Shown one piece after another: positions 8,242-17,064 of a DNA stretch of 62,440 nt. The notes below the pieces were generated by a model. The model saw nothing but the letters and a program-made list of their open reading frames with translations. It ran no database searches and had not been told where the DNA came from. Numbering within the stretch: position 1 is the first letter of the stretch; each line of letters starts with the position of its first letter. The position numbers were made by a program, and so were the translations under genes. Origin of the DNA: UBA4421 sp002704225 (GTDB taxonomy: Bacteria; Pseudomonadota; Gammaproteobacteria; Pseudomonadales; Azotimanducaceae); the NCBI GenBank assembly GCA_902556425.1, contig CACDWG010000013.1, forward strand, positions 1 to 62,440, written 5' to 3'.

Positions 8242-8630
8242 GCCAACGTGACTATGAGGTGTTTCGGGGTGACCCCGCCGCACTGCCAGAGGAAATGGCA
8301 GAGGTCTACGGGACCTTCCAGCCAACGCCCGACGTGCTGCGCGTGGCGAAATTCCAGCAGCAGGTCATTGGTTGCTACGCCATGCATTCGCCTCAATCGC
8401 CACACGCCGACGGAAAGCCTATGCCGTTCGAGCTGTGCATGGTGATGGTCTTGGATGCCTATCAGCGCAATGGCGTGGGCCGTTGGCTGGTTGGGCATGC
8501 CATTGGTGTGGCAGAAAGCAAGGGTGGTAGGGAATTGCGAGTGCCACTGCCCGGGCCAGCTGAATTTTTTGAAGGCTTGGGGCTGCGGCAGGTTCCCGGT
8601 GGCTTTCACTATGCTATGTACCCTGAATAG
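8199..8630 (+). CDS. GNAT family N-acetyltransferase
   Basis: This is a ~143-aa GCN5-type fold. Motif A, which binds acetyl-CoA pyrophosphate, appears as VMVLDAYQRNGVGRWLVGHA (Q/R-x-x-G-x-G/A form: RNGVG). A C-terminal strand-helix EFFEGLGLRQVPGGFHYAMY is typical of the fold's end. The substrate is unknown. The start is either the ATG at 8199 (preceded by CGGGGAA, 43-nt overlap with the upstream gene) or the ATG at 8232 (10-nt overlap); I chose the former for its ribosome-binding site. Confidence 0.75.
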   Translation: MVDNHNTASKVMALGQRDYEVFRGDPAALPEEMAEVYGTFQPTPDVLRVAKFQQQVIGCYAMHSPQSPHADGKPMPFELCMVMVLDAYQRNGVGRWLVGHAIGVAESKGGRELRVPLPGPAEFFEGLGLRQVPGGFHYAMYPE

Positions 8631-8688
8631 ACACGCTACCGGCAAGACGAGTAATCTCCAAGGGTCAGAGAAAAAGGGAGCACGCGTT

Positions 8689-9738
8689 TTGCAGAATAAT
8701 ATCAACATCAGCTATGAGCACGCGCCTCGCTTTAATACCGGTGACTCTGAAGCGCTGCAGTATTTGAGTGACAACGGATTTGTCATTTTCGGTAATGTCC
8801 TCAGCCAAGAAGAAGCGGACCACAGCCTTGAACTGCTTTGGGATTATCTTGAGCAGTTGGGAACAGGCATTGACCGAAGCGACGTCGATACTTGGGGCAA
8901 CGATCGCTGGCCAACCGCTGTGCATGGCGGCATTTTGCCAAGCTATGGCATAGGCCATTCCTCGGCCCAGTGGTTTATCCGAGATGTGCCCAATGTGAAA
9001 GGCTGCTTTGCGCAGGTTTGGGACGATGATGATGATCTGTTGGTAAGCTTTGACGGCGTTACCCTCTGGCGCCCGTGGACTCATAACGAATCATGGAAAA
9101 CCAATGCCGGCAACAGTTGGCTGCATATTGACCAGCATCCGATTGGCCGGCCGGGCAAGCATTGTATTCAGGGGCTTGTGAATCTCCTACCGACATCACC
9201 GGAAACCGGGGGCAATGTGATCGTGCCGGGCAGCCATCGGCTTTTTGAGCACATTCCCGAGCAGTACGCCGAGCGCCTAGGGCGAATTCACCCGAGCATC
9301 GATCACTTTCGGTTCCCCAATGACGACCCCAATCTGACAGAAAATCAGCCCGTCATGTGTCATATGGAAGCCGGCGATATGCTGCTTTGGGACTCTCGTA
9401 CCATCCACTGCAGTGCGCCAAGTCTGGAGACACCGAGTTTCAATGATCGGCTGCTGCGTGCGGCGAGTTTGATTTGCATGATGCCTCGGTCGAAGTCCAA
9501 CCCTCAGGTCATAGAAAAGAGAAAGCAGGCGGTAGATAAACGAACCTCTACCACGAATTGGTCAGATCGTTTTATCGATGCCGATGCGTTTCCCAATATC
9601 GTGCAGGCACCTGAACGCGAGAACTACATATGGCCTAAGGCGCCGAAGCTTAACGCCAATCAGCTGAAAATGGTGGGTTGGACAGAGCAAGAAATTGCGG
9701 CCCGGCACGCCGAGAGCGGTGGGCCGCGGGGAACTTAG
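8689..9738 (+). CDS. Phytanoyl-CoA dioxygenase (PhyH) family protein
   Basis: This 349-aa non-haem Fe(II)/2-oxoglutarate oxygenase has its metal triad visible as His-x-Asp in WLHIDQHP and the distal His in RTIHCSAPS. GDMLLWDSR is typical of PhyH proteins. Substrate assignment is not possible. No ATG fits: I start at the TTG at 8689, which has AGGGAG 8 nt upstream, because residues before it do not resemble a PhyH protein. Its TAG overlaps the TAA of the convergent isomerase gene by 3 nt (CTTAG). Confidence 0.85.
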   Translation: MQNNINISYEHAPRFNTGDSEALQYLSDNGFVIFGNVLSQEEADHSLELLWDYLEQLGTGIDRSDVDTWGNDRWPTAVHGGILPSYGIGHSSAQWFIRDVPNVKGCFAQVWDDDDDLLVSFDGVTLWRPWTHNESWKTNAGNSWLHIDQHPIGRPGKHCIQGLVNLLPTSPETGGNVIVPGSHRLFEHIPEQYAERLGRIHPSIDHFRFPNDDPNLTENQPVMCHMEAGDMLLWDSRTIHCSAPSLETPSFNDRLLRAASLICMMPRSKSNPQVIEKRKQAVDKRTSTTNWSDRFIDADAFPNIVQAPERENYIWPKAPKLNANQLKMVGWTEQEIAARHAESGGPRGT

Positions 9739-10358
9739 CGGGGTTCGTTGTCGGCTCGGGCAGCTCTGCCCAAGTAGCCACCGTGGTGGCGTAAACCATA
9801 GTCCTCGCGGGTGACACCTTTTTGTTCCAGCAGCGACAGCGCTAAGGCATCGCTAATGGCAAGCATGACGGCCATGGAGGCGCTTGGCGTGAGGCCCAGC
9901 GGGCAGGGCTCGACAATCGTGCCCATATCCAATATCAGATCCGAGTGCTGGCGCAGTTCAGAATCGAGATGAGAGGTTACGCCTATAATTTTGTCCACGC
10001 CCAGATGGCGCGACATTTCTAAAATTTCCAGTACTTCTCGGCTTTTGCCGCTGGTTGAAAACGCGATCATGACGTCATTCGCACCCACCAGGCCAAGATC
10101 GCCATGAGCGGCCTCCGCCGGGTGGATGAAGTCTGCGGGTGTTGCCGTTGAGCACAGTGTCGCTGCGAATTTCTTGGCAATATGCCCGGCCTTACCGATA
10201 CCTGTGGTCAGAATCTTACCTTTGCAACTCATCATGACTTCGACAGCACTGACGTAGTCATCGTTGATATTGATAGCACTGATGGCTTCCGCTTCGGCTT
10301 TGAGCACCGACTGCATGCGTTCTTTAATGTCCAAGAGATGTTCCGTTGGTTGAGTCAA
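9735..10358 (-). CDS. SIS-domain sugar-phosphate isomerase, KpsF/KdsD type without CBS domains
   Basis: This is a 207-aa protein consisting only of the SIS domain. It matches the isomerase half of arabinose-5-phosphate isomerases: KGKILTTGIGKAGHIAKK, HPAEAAHGDLG, AFSTSGKSREV, CPLGLTPSAS and the ending LRHHGGYLGR. The two C-terminal CBS domains of KdsD/KpsF are missing. The start is a TTG at 10358 with no clear ribosome-binding site, so the N-terminus is uncertain. It is divergent from the GH20/kinase pair, so an amino-sugar phosphate isomerase role is possible; Kdo synthesis (Ru5P to A5P) is the alternative. Confidence 0.8.
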   Translation of the reverse strand: MTQPTEHLLDIKERMQSVLKAEAEAISAININDDYVSAVEVMMSCKGKILTTGIGKAGHIAKKFAATLCSTATPADFIHPAEAAHGDLGLVGANDVMIAFSTSGKSREVLEILEMSRHLGVDKIIGVTSHLDSELRQHSDLILDMGTIVEPCPLGLTPSASMAVMLAISDALALSLLEQKGVTREDYGLRHHGGYLGRAARADNEPR

Positions 10359-10526
10359 AGAGGCGCGCAGCTTAACGCAATCTTGGCTGGATCGCCGAGG
10401 GAAAAGTGTGGGTTCGCGTCAGATGTCTTGTTCTGTTCTTTCTGTCAGCGCATTTGCCTTGGTTCTCCGGAGCGTGCGTTTCCATTTGCCTGGCCTGACC
10501 CATATTGAAATCGCGCCGGTTGGTGC

Positions 10527-12521
10527 ATGATTGACCGCATGAAAGATGGTACTAAACACGCATTGGTCTGCATGCCGTGGCCAGCACACGTCGGGGCCAT
10601 TGATGAATCCGTTGCAGCGCGAGTCGGCCTTGCTCCGACCACTTTTCGATATTTGGGTGTTGACGACCCGAGGGTTCGTGAGCACGCCGAGCAGGTGCTT
10701 GGTGACCATACCTTGGGTTTAATCGAGATCGATATTTCGGGGAAAGAATTCGAGCCTTTGCCGTCTGTGTCCATGGACGAATCCTATCGTCTCAGCCTAG
10801 CCGAGGATGTCATCTCTCTTGCCACGAACAGTGTCTGGGGGGCTCTGCGTGGATTGGCGACCCTGGCGCAGCTGGCGCGACATGGACAACTGTTTGCGGG
10901 GCTGACAATTGAGGACAGCCCCCGCTTCCCCTGGCGCGGGCTGTTGCTTGATGTGTCCCGACATTTTTTTCCTGTGCAGTCGCTGATGTCTGTGATCGAT
11001 GGTCTGGCAGCGTTGAAAATGAATGTGCTGCACTTGCACCTTTCAGACGACCAAGCGTGTCGTTTCCCCAGCGCGGCTTTTCCCAAATTGGCCAGCGACG
11101 AGCACTATTCGATTGATGAACTGCGCGGCTTAGTGTGTTACGCGGCTGACCGCGGGGTTCGTGTGATTCCTGAGTTAGACATGCCAGGGCATGTCACATC
11201 ATGGCTTACGGCCTATCCCGAGTGGGGGAGCGAACCCACGACCCCAAGTCTTCGCTTTGGCGTCCATCAAGCATGCTTGAATCCGCTGAATGAAAACGTT
11301 TACGACGCAATCTCGATCCTCCTAAGCGAACTGGCCGATGTTTTTCCCGACGACTATGTGCACGTCGGCGGCGACGAGGTGAGTTCGGCATGGTGGCGCA
11401 GAGATCCGATCATCGCGGCCTACTTAGAAGATCACGAGATGACCACTCATGATCTTCAAAATGCGTTTCTGGTCCGTGTTTGCGCCATGGTGCGCAAGCT
11501 GGGAAAGCAGCCGATTGGCTGGGATGAGATTTTGCACCCGGATATGCCAGACTGCGTGGTGCAAAACTGGCGCGGAGCTACCACGCGAGATCGTGCCTTG
11601 GCTCTGTCAAAACCAACGCTGGTATCCGCTCCTTACTATTTAGATCTGCACTATCCTGCCGACATTCACTATGGTTTTGACCCTGAGACTCCACAAAGTC
11701 AGTGGCTTGAACAAGAAGACGCGCTGCAGGGCGACCCACGATTACGCCATGTTGCTGATGGCATTGAGTGGACCAAACAGTGGCGTGTCGGAAAGTCGAA
11801 TTTCGCCGGCGAGGTAAATGTTATGGGTGGCGAGGCCTGTTTGTGGGCAGAGCTGGTTGATCCGGCAGTGCTCGCGACGCGGCTTTGGAGTCGGTTGCCT
11901 GCGGTGGCTGAACGGCTTTGGTCCCCGGCAAGCTGCACGGACGTCGATAGCATGTACCGGCGCCTGCAGGCTTGTTGGTTGAGCTTGCCAGAAGAGCCAG
12001 AGTTAACCGCTCGGCGCCACCTGCACGAGATGGGCTTTAGTGCAGATCAGATTTCATTGCTGGCCTTGCTCGAGCCGGTGAAGTGGTATGGACGTTTACT
12101 GGGGGAACAAGCATTGAGAGCTAGGCTTGCGGGCTCTGAAATGCCTGAGGCGCGACCCTACCAAGCCGATACACCGCTGGATCGCGTGGCCGATTTCTTG
12201 CCGCCGGAGAGTATGGCAGCGCGACGCTTGGATGAACTAACGCTCCTCGACTCGGCCACTCGAGTGAAAGACCTCATGGCGGGTTGGCCAGACGGCAAAC
12301 CCAAGGGCGAGCTATCCACGGTATTGGCGGCGCTGGAACAGGGCGCAGATGTGCTGCTGTCTCTAGAGTCAGATGCCTGTACCTTGGCGGATGCTCGACA
12401 ACGCCTGTCGGCGCTGGACGTTTCCTATGGAGAATATATCGCGGCTCCGCTGACCTACTGGCACTTCGCCTTGGATTCGGCGACTGCAGATGTCAGCGAG
12501 AGGCCTCGGATTGAAGAATAA
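10527..12521 (+). CDS. Beta-N-acetylhexosaminidase, GH20 family, apparently cytoplasmic
   Basis: This 664-aa glycosidase releases terminal GlcNAc/GalNAc by substrate-assisted catalysis. There is a GH20b-like N-terminal domain (~30-130), then the TIM barrel from FPWRGLLLDVSRHF. The catalytic pair is Asp283-Glu284 in HVGGDEV; PELDMPGH and NWRGATT are further family signatures. A ~200-residue C-terminal part after the barrel is less typical. There is no signal peptide, whereas most bacterial GH20 enzymes are exported, so it should act on imported chitooligosaccharides or recycled muropeptide fragments (inference). Its end overlaps the kinase gene. No strong Shine-Dalgarno is seen, and an in-frame ATG at 10539 is an alternative start. 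Confidence 0.9.
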   Translation: MIDRMKDGTKHALVCMPWPAHVGAIDESVAARVGLAPTTFRYLGVDDPRVREHAEQVLGDHTLGLIEIDISGKEFEPLPSVSMDESYRLSLAEDVISLATNSVWGALRGLATLAQLARHGQLFAGLTIEDSPRFPWRGLLLDVSRHFFPVQSLMSVIDGLAALKMNVLHLHLSDDQACRFPSAAFPKLASDEHYSIDELRGLVCYAADRGVRVIPELDMPGHVTSWLTAYPEWGSEPTTPSLRFGVHQACLNPLNENVYDAISILLSELADVFPDDYVHVGGDEVSSAWWRRDPIIAAYLEDHEMTTHDLQNAFLVRVCAMVRKLGKQPIGWDEILHPDMPDCVVQNWRGATTRDRALALSKPTLVSAPYYLDLHYPADIHYGFDPETPQSQWLEQEDALQGDPRLRHVADGIEWTKQWRVGKSNFAGEVNVMGGEACLWAELVDPAVLATRLWSRLPAVAERLWSPASCTDVDSMYRRLQACWLSLPEEPELTARRHLHEMGFSADQISLLALLEPVKWYGRLLGEQALRARLAGSEMPEARPYQADTPLDRVADFLPPESMAARRLDELTLLDSATRVKDLMAGWPDGKPKGELSTVLAALEQGADVLLSLESDACTLADARQRLSALDVSYGEYIAAPLTYWHFALDSATADVSERPRIEE

Positions 12522-13560
12522 GAAACAGTGGTTAGCGCTGGCCGATGCGGCGGCACGCGCATGGCTAGATGCGCCCACTCTTGAGCTCTTGGGTAACGGT
12601 CACATTCACCAAACGTTTCTGCTCAGTGATCAAGAAAAACCGGCAGATCGCTATGTGCTGCAGTGTGTGAATTCGGCCGTGTATGGGGACATCGACTTGT
12701 TGATGCGGCAAACTCGTATGGTTCTTGATCGGTTGCATACCGCGTCTGCCTTTGCCGCGGAGTATCGGCTGCCTGAGTTGATATCGACGCGATTGGGCGA
12801 GTCGGTTTTCGTTCAAGCCTCGGACGGCGAAATGCGCTCCTGGCGCCTGTGGCGTTTTATCAAGGGTTCGAAGACCTGCGATCCACCCGAAAATCGGCAG
12901 CAAATCCGGCAGGCGGCTCAGGCCTTTGGTGCCTATCAGCGAGCGTTGGCTGGTATGGAAATCGAACAGCTGCATGAAACGATCCCGGGCTTTTTGAGCA
13001 TGTCGGGCTATTTGCGTCAGTTCGATCGGGTTTTAGCGACGGCAACTCTGGCTGAATGCGAACAGGCGGCGCCGTGGATTGCGCTTGCTCAGTCGCATCG
13101 TCAATGGCCAAGTGCTCTGATGCAGCCCAACGGGATCATTCACGGCGACTGTAAAATTAACAATGTGCTGTTTGACCAACAGGGCGAGCGCGTATTGTCA
13201 GTGATTGATTTGGACAACAATATGAACGGTCACTGGGCCTGGGATTTCGGTGATCTGGTTCGTTCTGTAGCCTTTAGCCGAGGCGGGTTTGATGTGGATG
13301 ACTACCGGGCCTGTCTTCAGGGATTTCTCGCCGGTCGTGGATCAACCCCCTTGATCAGCGAGCACCTGATTTACGCACCTTCCTATTTGGCCTTTATGCT
13401 GGGTCTGAGATTTCTAACAGATCATCTCGGTGGTGACGTGTATTTCTCGGTGCCTGAGCACGGCGACAATTTGCAACGAGCGATGGAACAGTTCGCTTTG
13501 TTTCAGTCCTTTGAGAGTAATAAGGCATTGATGGAACGGATTGTTTCGGAATATGCCTAG
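12490..13560 (+). CDS. Sugar kinase of the aminoglycoside phosphotransferase fold, N-acetylhexosamine 1-kinase-like
   Basis: This 356-aa APH-fold kinase has the catalytic loop HGDCKINNVLF and the metal-binding SVIDLDNNMNGHWAWDFGD. The length and the N-terminal GNGHIHQTF (nucleotide loop) and RYVLQCVN (ATP Lys-equivalent region) resemble NahK-type N-acetylhexosamine kinases. Overlap with the GH20 gene (32 nt from the ATG at 12490, 11 nt from a TTG at 12511) indicates an operon in which GlcNAc released by GH20 is phosphorylated at C1. Homoserine or choline kinase-like substrates remain possible. Confidence 0.78.
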   Translation: MSARGLGLKNKKQWLALADAAARAWLDAPTLELLGNGHIHQTFLLSDQEKPADRYVLQCVNSAVYGDIDLLMRQTRMVLDRLHTASAFAAEYRLPELISTRLGESVFVQASDGEMRSWRLWRFIKGSKTCDPPENRQQIRQAAQAFGAYQRALAGMEIEQLHETIPGFLSMSGYLRQFDRVLATATLAECEQAAPWIALAQSHRQWPSALMQPNGIIHGDCKINNVLFDQQGERVLSVIDLDNNMNGHWAWDFGDLVRSVAFSRGGFDVDDYRACLQGFLAGRGSTPLISEHLIYAPSYLAFMLGLRFLTDHLGGDVYFSVPEHGDNLQRAMEQFALFQSFESNKALMERIVSEYA

Positions 13561-13826
13561 GTTGCGACGTTCATCACCAATGTGACCACGCCGGCCATGG
13601 CCAAAACAAACAGGGCCGTGAGCACGACGCCCACAATAATGAAGTGGCTGGCCTTACCCCTGGCGAAATCTCTTTCTCGCTTCTCTTTCGACTGCACGCC
13701 CACCATGGCGGCTAGGGCGCTGCCGAACATCTGCGTAAGGCTGAGGCTATCCTGTTCCTTCGGGCTGTCCGGCGTAGCAGCCGAATTGTCGTAGTTCACA
13801 GAATTCGGATCGGGTTGTTGTGACAT
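13557..13826 (-). CDS. DUF2970 family small membrane protein
   Basis: This 89-aa protein has a disordered N-terminus (~1-30) and the DUF2970 core: SLTQMFGSALAAMVGVQ, then KRERDFARGKASHFI, leading into one transmembrane helix (IIVGVVLTALFVLAMAGVV). The function of the family is unknown. The start is the ATG at 13826; a GTG 9 nt upstream is possible. Its stop region overlaps the end of the convergent kinase gene by 4 nt. Confidence 0.8.
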   Translation of the reverse strand: MSQQPDPNSVNYDNSAATPDSPKEQDSLSLTQMFGSALAAMVGVQSKEKRERDFARGKASHFIIVGVVLTALFVLAMAGVVTLVMNVAT

Positions 13827-13886
13827 CCGTAACACCGATAGATTGTTGGTTGAAGAGGTTTCAGTATAGGGCAGAGGAGTGGCGGT

Positions 13887-14276
13887 ATGCGGATCGATTT
13901 AAACGTTCACGAAGGTTTTGGTGCGGTGCGTCGGGCCGTTGGGTTTTTCATTGGCTTAGTAGTCTGTAGTTTTTTCAGCTCTTGCGCCCTGCAACCAGCC
14001 TTAAACCAACCACTGCAGCTGTTGAGCGGCAGTGCGCCTGTGTATCCCGCGAAACGGAAGTCCGAAGGGGTTGGTGGATTGGTGACCGTTGCATACGATG
14101 TGAGTACTGAGGGCAAGGTCGGAAACCTTCGTATCGTCAGTAGCGAACCCCCGGGGCAGTTTGATGCCGCCGCATTGCGTGCCGTCGCCAGTTGGCAATT
14201 CAAGCCCCAGATTCGTAATGGTGTTGCTGAGCCTGTTTTGGGATTAACCAGTAAGCTAGAGTTTCGAGCACCTTGA
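13887..14276 (+). CDS. TonB C-terminal-like lipoprotein
   Basis: This 129-aa protein has an N-terminal hydrophobic segment ending in FFSSC, a plausible though not ideal lipobox with Cys at ~33. A TonB-CTD-like domain follows: PVYPAKRKSEGVGGLVTVAYDV in pieces (PVYPAKRK, GLVTVAYDVSTEGKV), RIVSSEPPGQFDAAALRAV and WQFKPQI. It lacks the Pro-rich spacer of true TonB, so it is more likely a small periplasmic partner than the ExbBD-driven protein. GAGG precedes the ATG. It is followed 16 nt later by a haem-type membrane protein gene. Confidence 0.72.
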   Translation: MRIDLNVHEGFGAVRRAVGFFIGLVVCSFFSSCALQPALNQPLQLLSGSAPVYPAKRKSEGVGGLVTVAYDVSTEGKVGNLRIVSSEPPGQFDAAALRAVASWQFKPQIRNGVAEPVLGLTSKLEFRAP

Positions 14277-14292
14277 TGGCCGGGGAGGGCTT

Positions 14293-14892
14293 ATGCAGCT
14301 GAGCACAAAAACACAAGGCTTGAGCATTTTCGGGCTTACGCTGGTCGTTATAGCAATTGTCTATGCAGGAGCACCCAGTGCCTCTAACCCAGAGACCTTG
14401 AGCGACCATATTGGTTATATGCTTCGGGTCACCGCCCGGTTGAGCTTTGGTGCGCTGCTACTGGCCTACGTTGCTCGTCCTCTCGTTCAGCTCGTTGGCT
14501 GGGGCAGGCCGCTGCTGATACAGCGTCGTTATATTGGGTTGGCTGCTGCTGCCAGTCTCACCGTTCACTTCGGTTATGTCGCAGCCTTTTTGATCACGTC
14601 TGGTGAACCCTTGGACTGGGTGACCGGTGTCTTTGGGGGCGCGGCTTTCGCTCTGATGTGGGCGATGGCGTTGACCAGTACGGACCCGGCTCGACGCAGG
14701 CTTGGCGCAGGTTGGAAGCGGTTGCATATCACTGGAATCCATTATGTCTGGCTGATCTTCATGCAAACTTTCTTCGGTGTTGCCGTGGAATCCGGGTCAC
14801 GATGGGCTGAAGTAATGGCGACCTTGGGCTTGGTGGCCCTGTGCATTCGATTGGCGGCTTGGCTGAGTCAGCGGTTTAAGCGCACGGCATAA
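14293..14892 (+). CDS. Ferric reductase-like transmembrane protein (MsrQ/YedZ-type)
   Basis: This 199-aa inner-membrane protein has about six hydrophobic helices. Paired His residues on adjacent helices (HIGYMLRVTAR, TVHFGYVAAF, HITGIHYVWL) are candidates for b-type haem ligands, and RRYIGLAAAASLTVH and WKRLHITGIHYVWL are typical of the family. MsrQ passes quinol electrons to a methionine sulfoxide reductase; no msrP lies nearby, so another partner is likely. GGGGAGGG precedes the start. Its last 25 nt overlap the convergent thioesterase gene. Confidence 0.82.
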   Translation: MQLSTKTQGLSIFGLTLVVIAIVYAGAPSASNPETLSDHIGYMLRVTARLSFGALLLAYVARPLVQLVGWGRPLLIQRRYIGLAAAASLTVHFGYVAAFLITSGEPLDWVTGVFGGAAFALMWAMALTSTDPARRRLGAGWKRLHITGIHYVWLIFMQTFFGVAVESGSRWAEVMATLGLVALCIRLAAWLSQRFKRTA

Positions 14893-15335
14893 ATCCCGCT
14901 GAATTCACCGGCCCGTGAGCCATCCGCCAGTAGCACGTCACAGGTCAACGGGAACCTCCCCTTACCGGTAGATTTGAGTTTCTCCATCTCGGTCAGATGT
15001 TCACCAAAGCTGCAACGCACGGCAATGTCCTCGCCAACGGGTTTCGCGTAGTTGATCTGACCGCTGGCGATGACGATGGACGCATCCAGCGCATTCAGCT
15101 GTAGCTGCAGATGCATCATGCCCCAACCGGTCAGCGCTTGAATGGCGTAGAGGCTGCCTGCGAAGGCCGTGCCGTGTACGTTGACGTTAGGCTCTAATGA
15201 CGCCCGAGTGGTCAACAGGTCACCATCAAAGTCTTTGATTTGCATTTGCATGGCCTTGGACAACGGTATTTGTTCGTGCCAAATGGTCTGCAATTGCTGG
15301 CAAAGCGCTTTGGTGTCTGTTGCGATTTCGGTCAT
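14868..15335 (-). CDS. YiiD-C-type hotdog thioesterase family protein
   Basis: This 155-aa single hotdog domain shows NVNVHGTAFAGSLYAIQALTGWG (seen as VNVHGTAFAG), the helix and turn typical of the putative thioesterase domain of YiiD and related proteins. No acetyltransferase half is attached. The likely role is hydrolysis of small acyl-CoA or acyl-ACP thioesters in the cytoplasm. It is divergent from the next gene with only 35 nt between, so promoters must overlap coding sequence. Confidence 0.78.
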   Translation of the reverse strand: MTEIATDTKALCQQLQTIWHEQIPLSKAMQMQIKDFDGDLLTTRASLEPNVNVHGTAFAGSLYAIQALTGWGMMHLQLQLNALDASIVIASGQINYAKPVGEDIAVRCSFGEHLTEMEKLKSTGKGRFPLTCDVLLADGSRAGEFSGIYAVRLNR

Positions 15336-15370
15336 GATGAGAAGGGTCCATATGCTGCTGAGAGAAAACA

Positions 15371-15667
15371 GTGATCAGTGTGAATCTCGTGGGTATCAAT
15401 GTCTATGAAGTTGTCTTGGAGGGTAGCGCTGAGAGTTTTCACTCGGTGACGCTGGAGCCTTCGTTCTATCAGACGCTTTGTCAAGGCACGAACACTCATG
15501 AGTGGGTTCTCATCCACGCCTTTAAGTTTTTGTTGGAACACGAAGAGCGCAGCGAAATTGCCAGCCAGTTTGATTTGGCCAGCTTGCCTTCGCGCTATCC
15601 GGACTTCGTTGCGACCATGCAAGACCGATTGGGGTTCACTCAGTTAAAGGAGGAGCGGGGCTGGTAG
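15371..15667 (+). CDS. Small conserved hypothetical protein
   Basis: This 98-aa acidic protein starts with GTG (GAGAG upstream). Its composition looks coding, and the central THEWVLIHAFKFLLEHE followed by FDLASLPSRYPDF resembles short uncharacterised proteins I associate with gammaproteobacteria. It has no signal peptide or membrane segment, and no function can be offered. Confidence 0.6.
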   Translation: MISVNLVGINVYEVVLEGSAESFHSVTLEPSFYQTLCQGTNTHEWVLIHAFKFLLEHEERSEIASQFDLASLPSRYPDFVATMQDRLGFTQLKEERGW

Positions 15668-15735
15668 CGGTCGAGATTGAGTTTTTTCGCCGATCTGTGT
15701 CTGCAGTACGCTTGTTTTATCGTTGGGAGACTACT

Positions 15736-17040
15736 ATGAGAACGATTTATATTTTTACCACAATGATGGTGTCTGGCTGGATGGCTTCCGTTTCCGCCGA
15801 CTCGCTGAACGAGGCTATTGCCGATCAAGTCGATGCCGTTACCGAGCGTGTCGTTGCGTGGCGACGTGACATCCACGCCAATCCAGAGCTATCCAATCGT
15901 GAATTTCGCACCTCGGCCTTGGTCGCCGAACACCTTCGCAGTCTGGGTATCGACGTGCAGACCGGCGTGGCGCATACCGGGGTTATTGGTGTGCTCAAGG
16001 GTGGCAAACCTGGCCCGGTCATCGCGTTGCGCGCGGATATGGATGGATTACCGGTGACAGAAAAAACTGGATTACCCTATGCCTCAACGGTGCGCGGTGA
16101 GTACCAAGGTCGAGAGGTTGGTGTGATGCATGCTTGCGGCCATGACAATCATGTCGCCATTTTGATGGGAGCCGCCGAAGTTCTGGCGGCGGTGAAAGAG
16201 GATTTGCCGGGTACGGTTAAATTTCTCTTTCAGCCTGCTGAAGAAGGCCCACCCAAGGGCGAAAACGGCGGCGCGAAGATGATGATTGCTGAGGGAGCTT
16301 TGCAGAACCCAGCAGTGGATGCGGTGGTTGGACTGCATATTTCTCAGGGCGAAGAAGTCGGGCGTGCGAGTGTTCGTCCGCTGGGCTTGATGGCAAGCGC
16401 GCAACGTTTTGACGTTGAAATTATAGGCAGTCAAACCCACGGTGCACGGCCTTGGGCAGGCATCGACCCCATTGTTGTCGGTGCGCAGATCGTCAATGGA
16501 TTACAAACCATCGTCAGCCGGCAAGTCGATATTACTCAGCATCCGGTGGTAGTGACCGTGGGCCAATTTGAAGCCGGTGTGCGCAACAATATCGTGCCTG
16601 AAACCGCGCGCTTAAGCGGTACGATTCGAACCTTTGATCCTGATGTGCGCGAGCAGGTACATGAAAAAATTCGTCGTATTGTTACCCAAGTTGCAGAGTC
16701 ACAGGGGGCTACAGCCACCATCGATATTGACCCGGGTGTGCCCGTAACCTTCAACGACGCGGTGCTGACGGGTCAGCTGAGTCCCACGTTAGAGGCGATC
16801 TATGGCGCGGAACATGTGTCTGAGCCAGCGCGGATTACAGGCGCCGAAGACTTTTCGTTCTTTCAAGAGCAGGTCCCGGGCTTCTTTTTCTTTATTGGCG
16901 GGCGACCCGCTGACCTACCTGCCAGCAAGGCGATCCCTAACCATTCACCTTACTTCTATGTAGATGAGGGTGCCCTGCCACTCGGGGTGCATGCGATGTC
17001 GCGCTTGGCATCAGACTATCTGCGAGCTGGTGCCGAGTAG
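15736..17040 (+). CDS. Exported M20D amidohydrolase/peptidase
   Basis: This 434-aa protein has a signal peptide (MRTIYIFTTMMVSGWMASVSA, cleavage after ~21), so the enzyme is periplasmic. M20D metal motifs are present: HANPELSNREF, ALRADMDGLPV, HACGHDNHVAIL, FQPAEEGPPKGENGGAKMMI (Glu-Glu catalytic/metal pair), GLHIS, and a C-terminal HSPYFY. The family hydrolyses N-acyl amino acids, hippurate, IAA conjugates or N-acetyl-diaminopimelate; the export signal argues for peptide or acyl-amino-acid scavenging. GGGAGA gives a good ribosome-binding site for the ATG at 15736. Confidence 0.88.
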   Translation: MRTIYIFTTMMVSGWMASVSADSLNEAIADQVDAVTERVVAWRRDIHANPELSNREFRTSALVAEHLRSLGIDVQTGVAHTGVIGVLKGGKPGPVIALRADMDGLPVTEKTGLPYASTVRGEYQGREVGVMHACGHDNHVAILMGAAEVLAAVKEDLPGTVKFLFQPAEEGPPKGENGGAKMMIAEGALQNPAVDAVVGLHISQGEEVGRASVRPLGLMASAQRFDVEIIGSQTHGARPWAGIDPIVVGAQIVNGLQTIVSRQVDITQHPVVVTVGQFEAGVRNNIVPETARLSGTIRTFDPDVREQVHEKIRRIVTQVAESQGATATIDIDPGVPVTFNDAVLTGQLSPTLEAIYGAEHVSEPARITGAEDFSFFQEQVPGFFFFIGGRPADLPASKAIPNHSPYFYVDEGALPLGVHAMSRLASDYLRAGAE

Positions 17041-17047
17041 CTCGGTC

Positions 17048-17064
17048 GGGGGCTTACAGCCCCC
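17048..17064. terminator. GC-rich hairpin between convergent genes
   Basis: A perfect 7-bp stem (GGGGGCT / AGCCCCC) with a TAC loop lies between the amidohydrolase stop and the end of the convergent MBL-like gene. There is no following T-run on either strand, so it is at best a weak or Rho-assisted bidirectional terminator. Confidence 0.45.
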
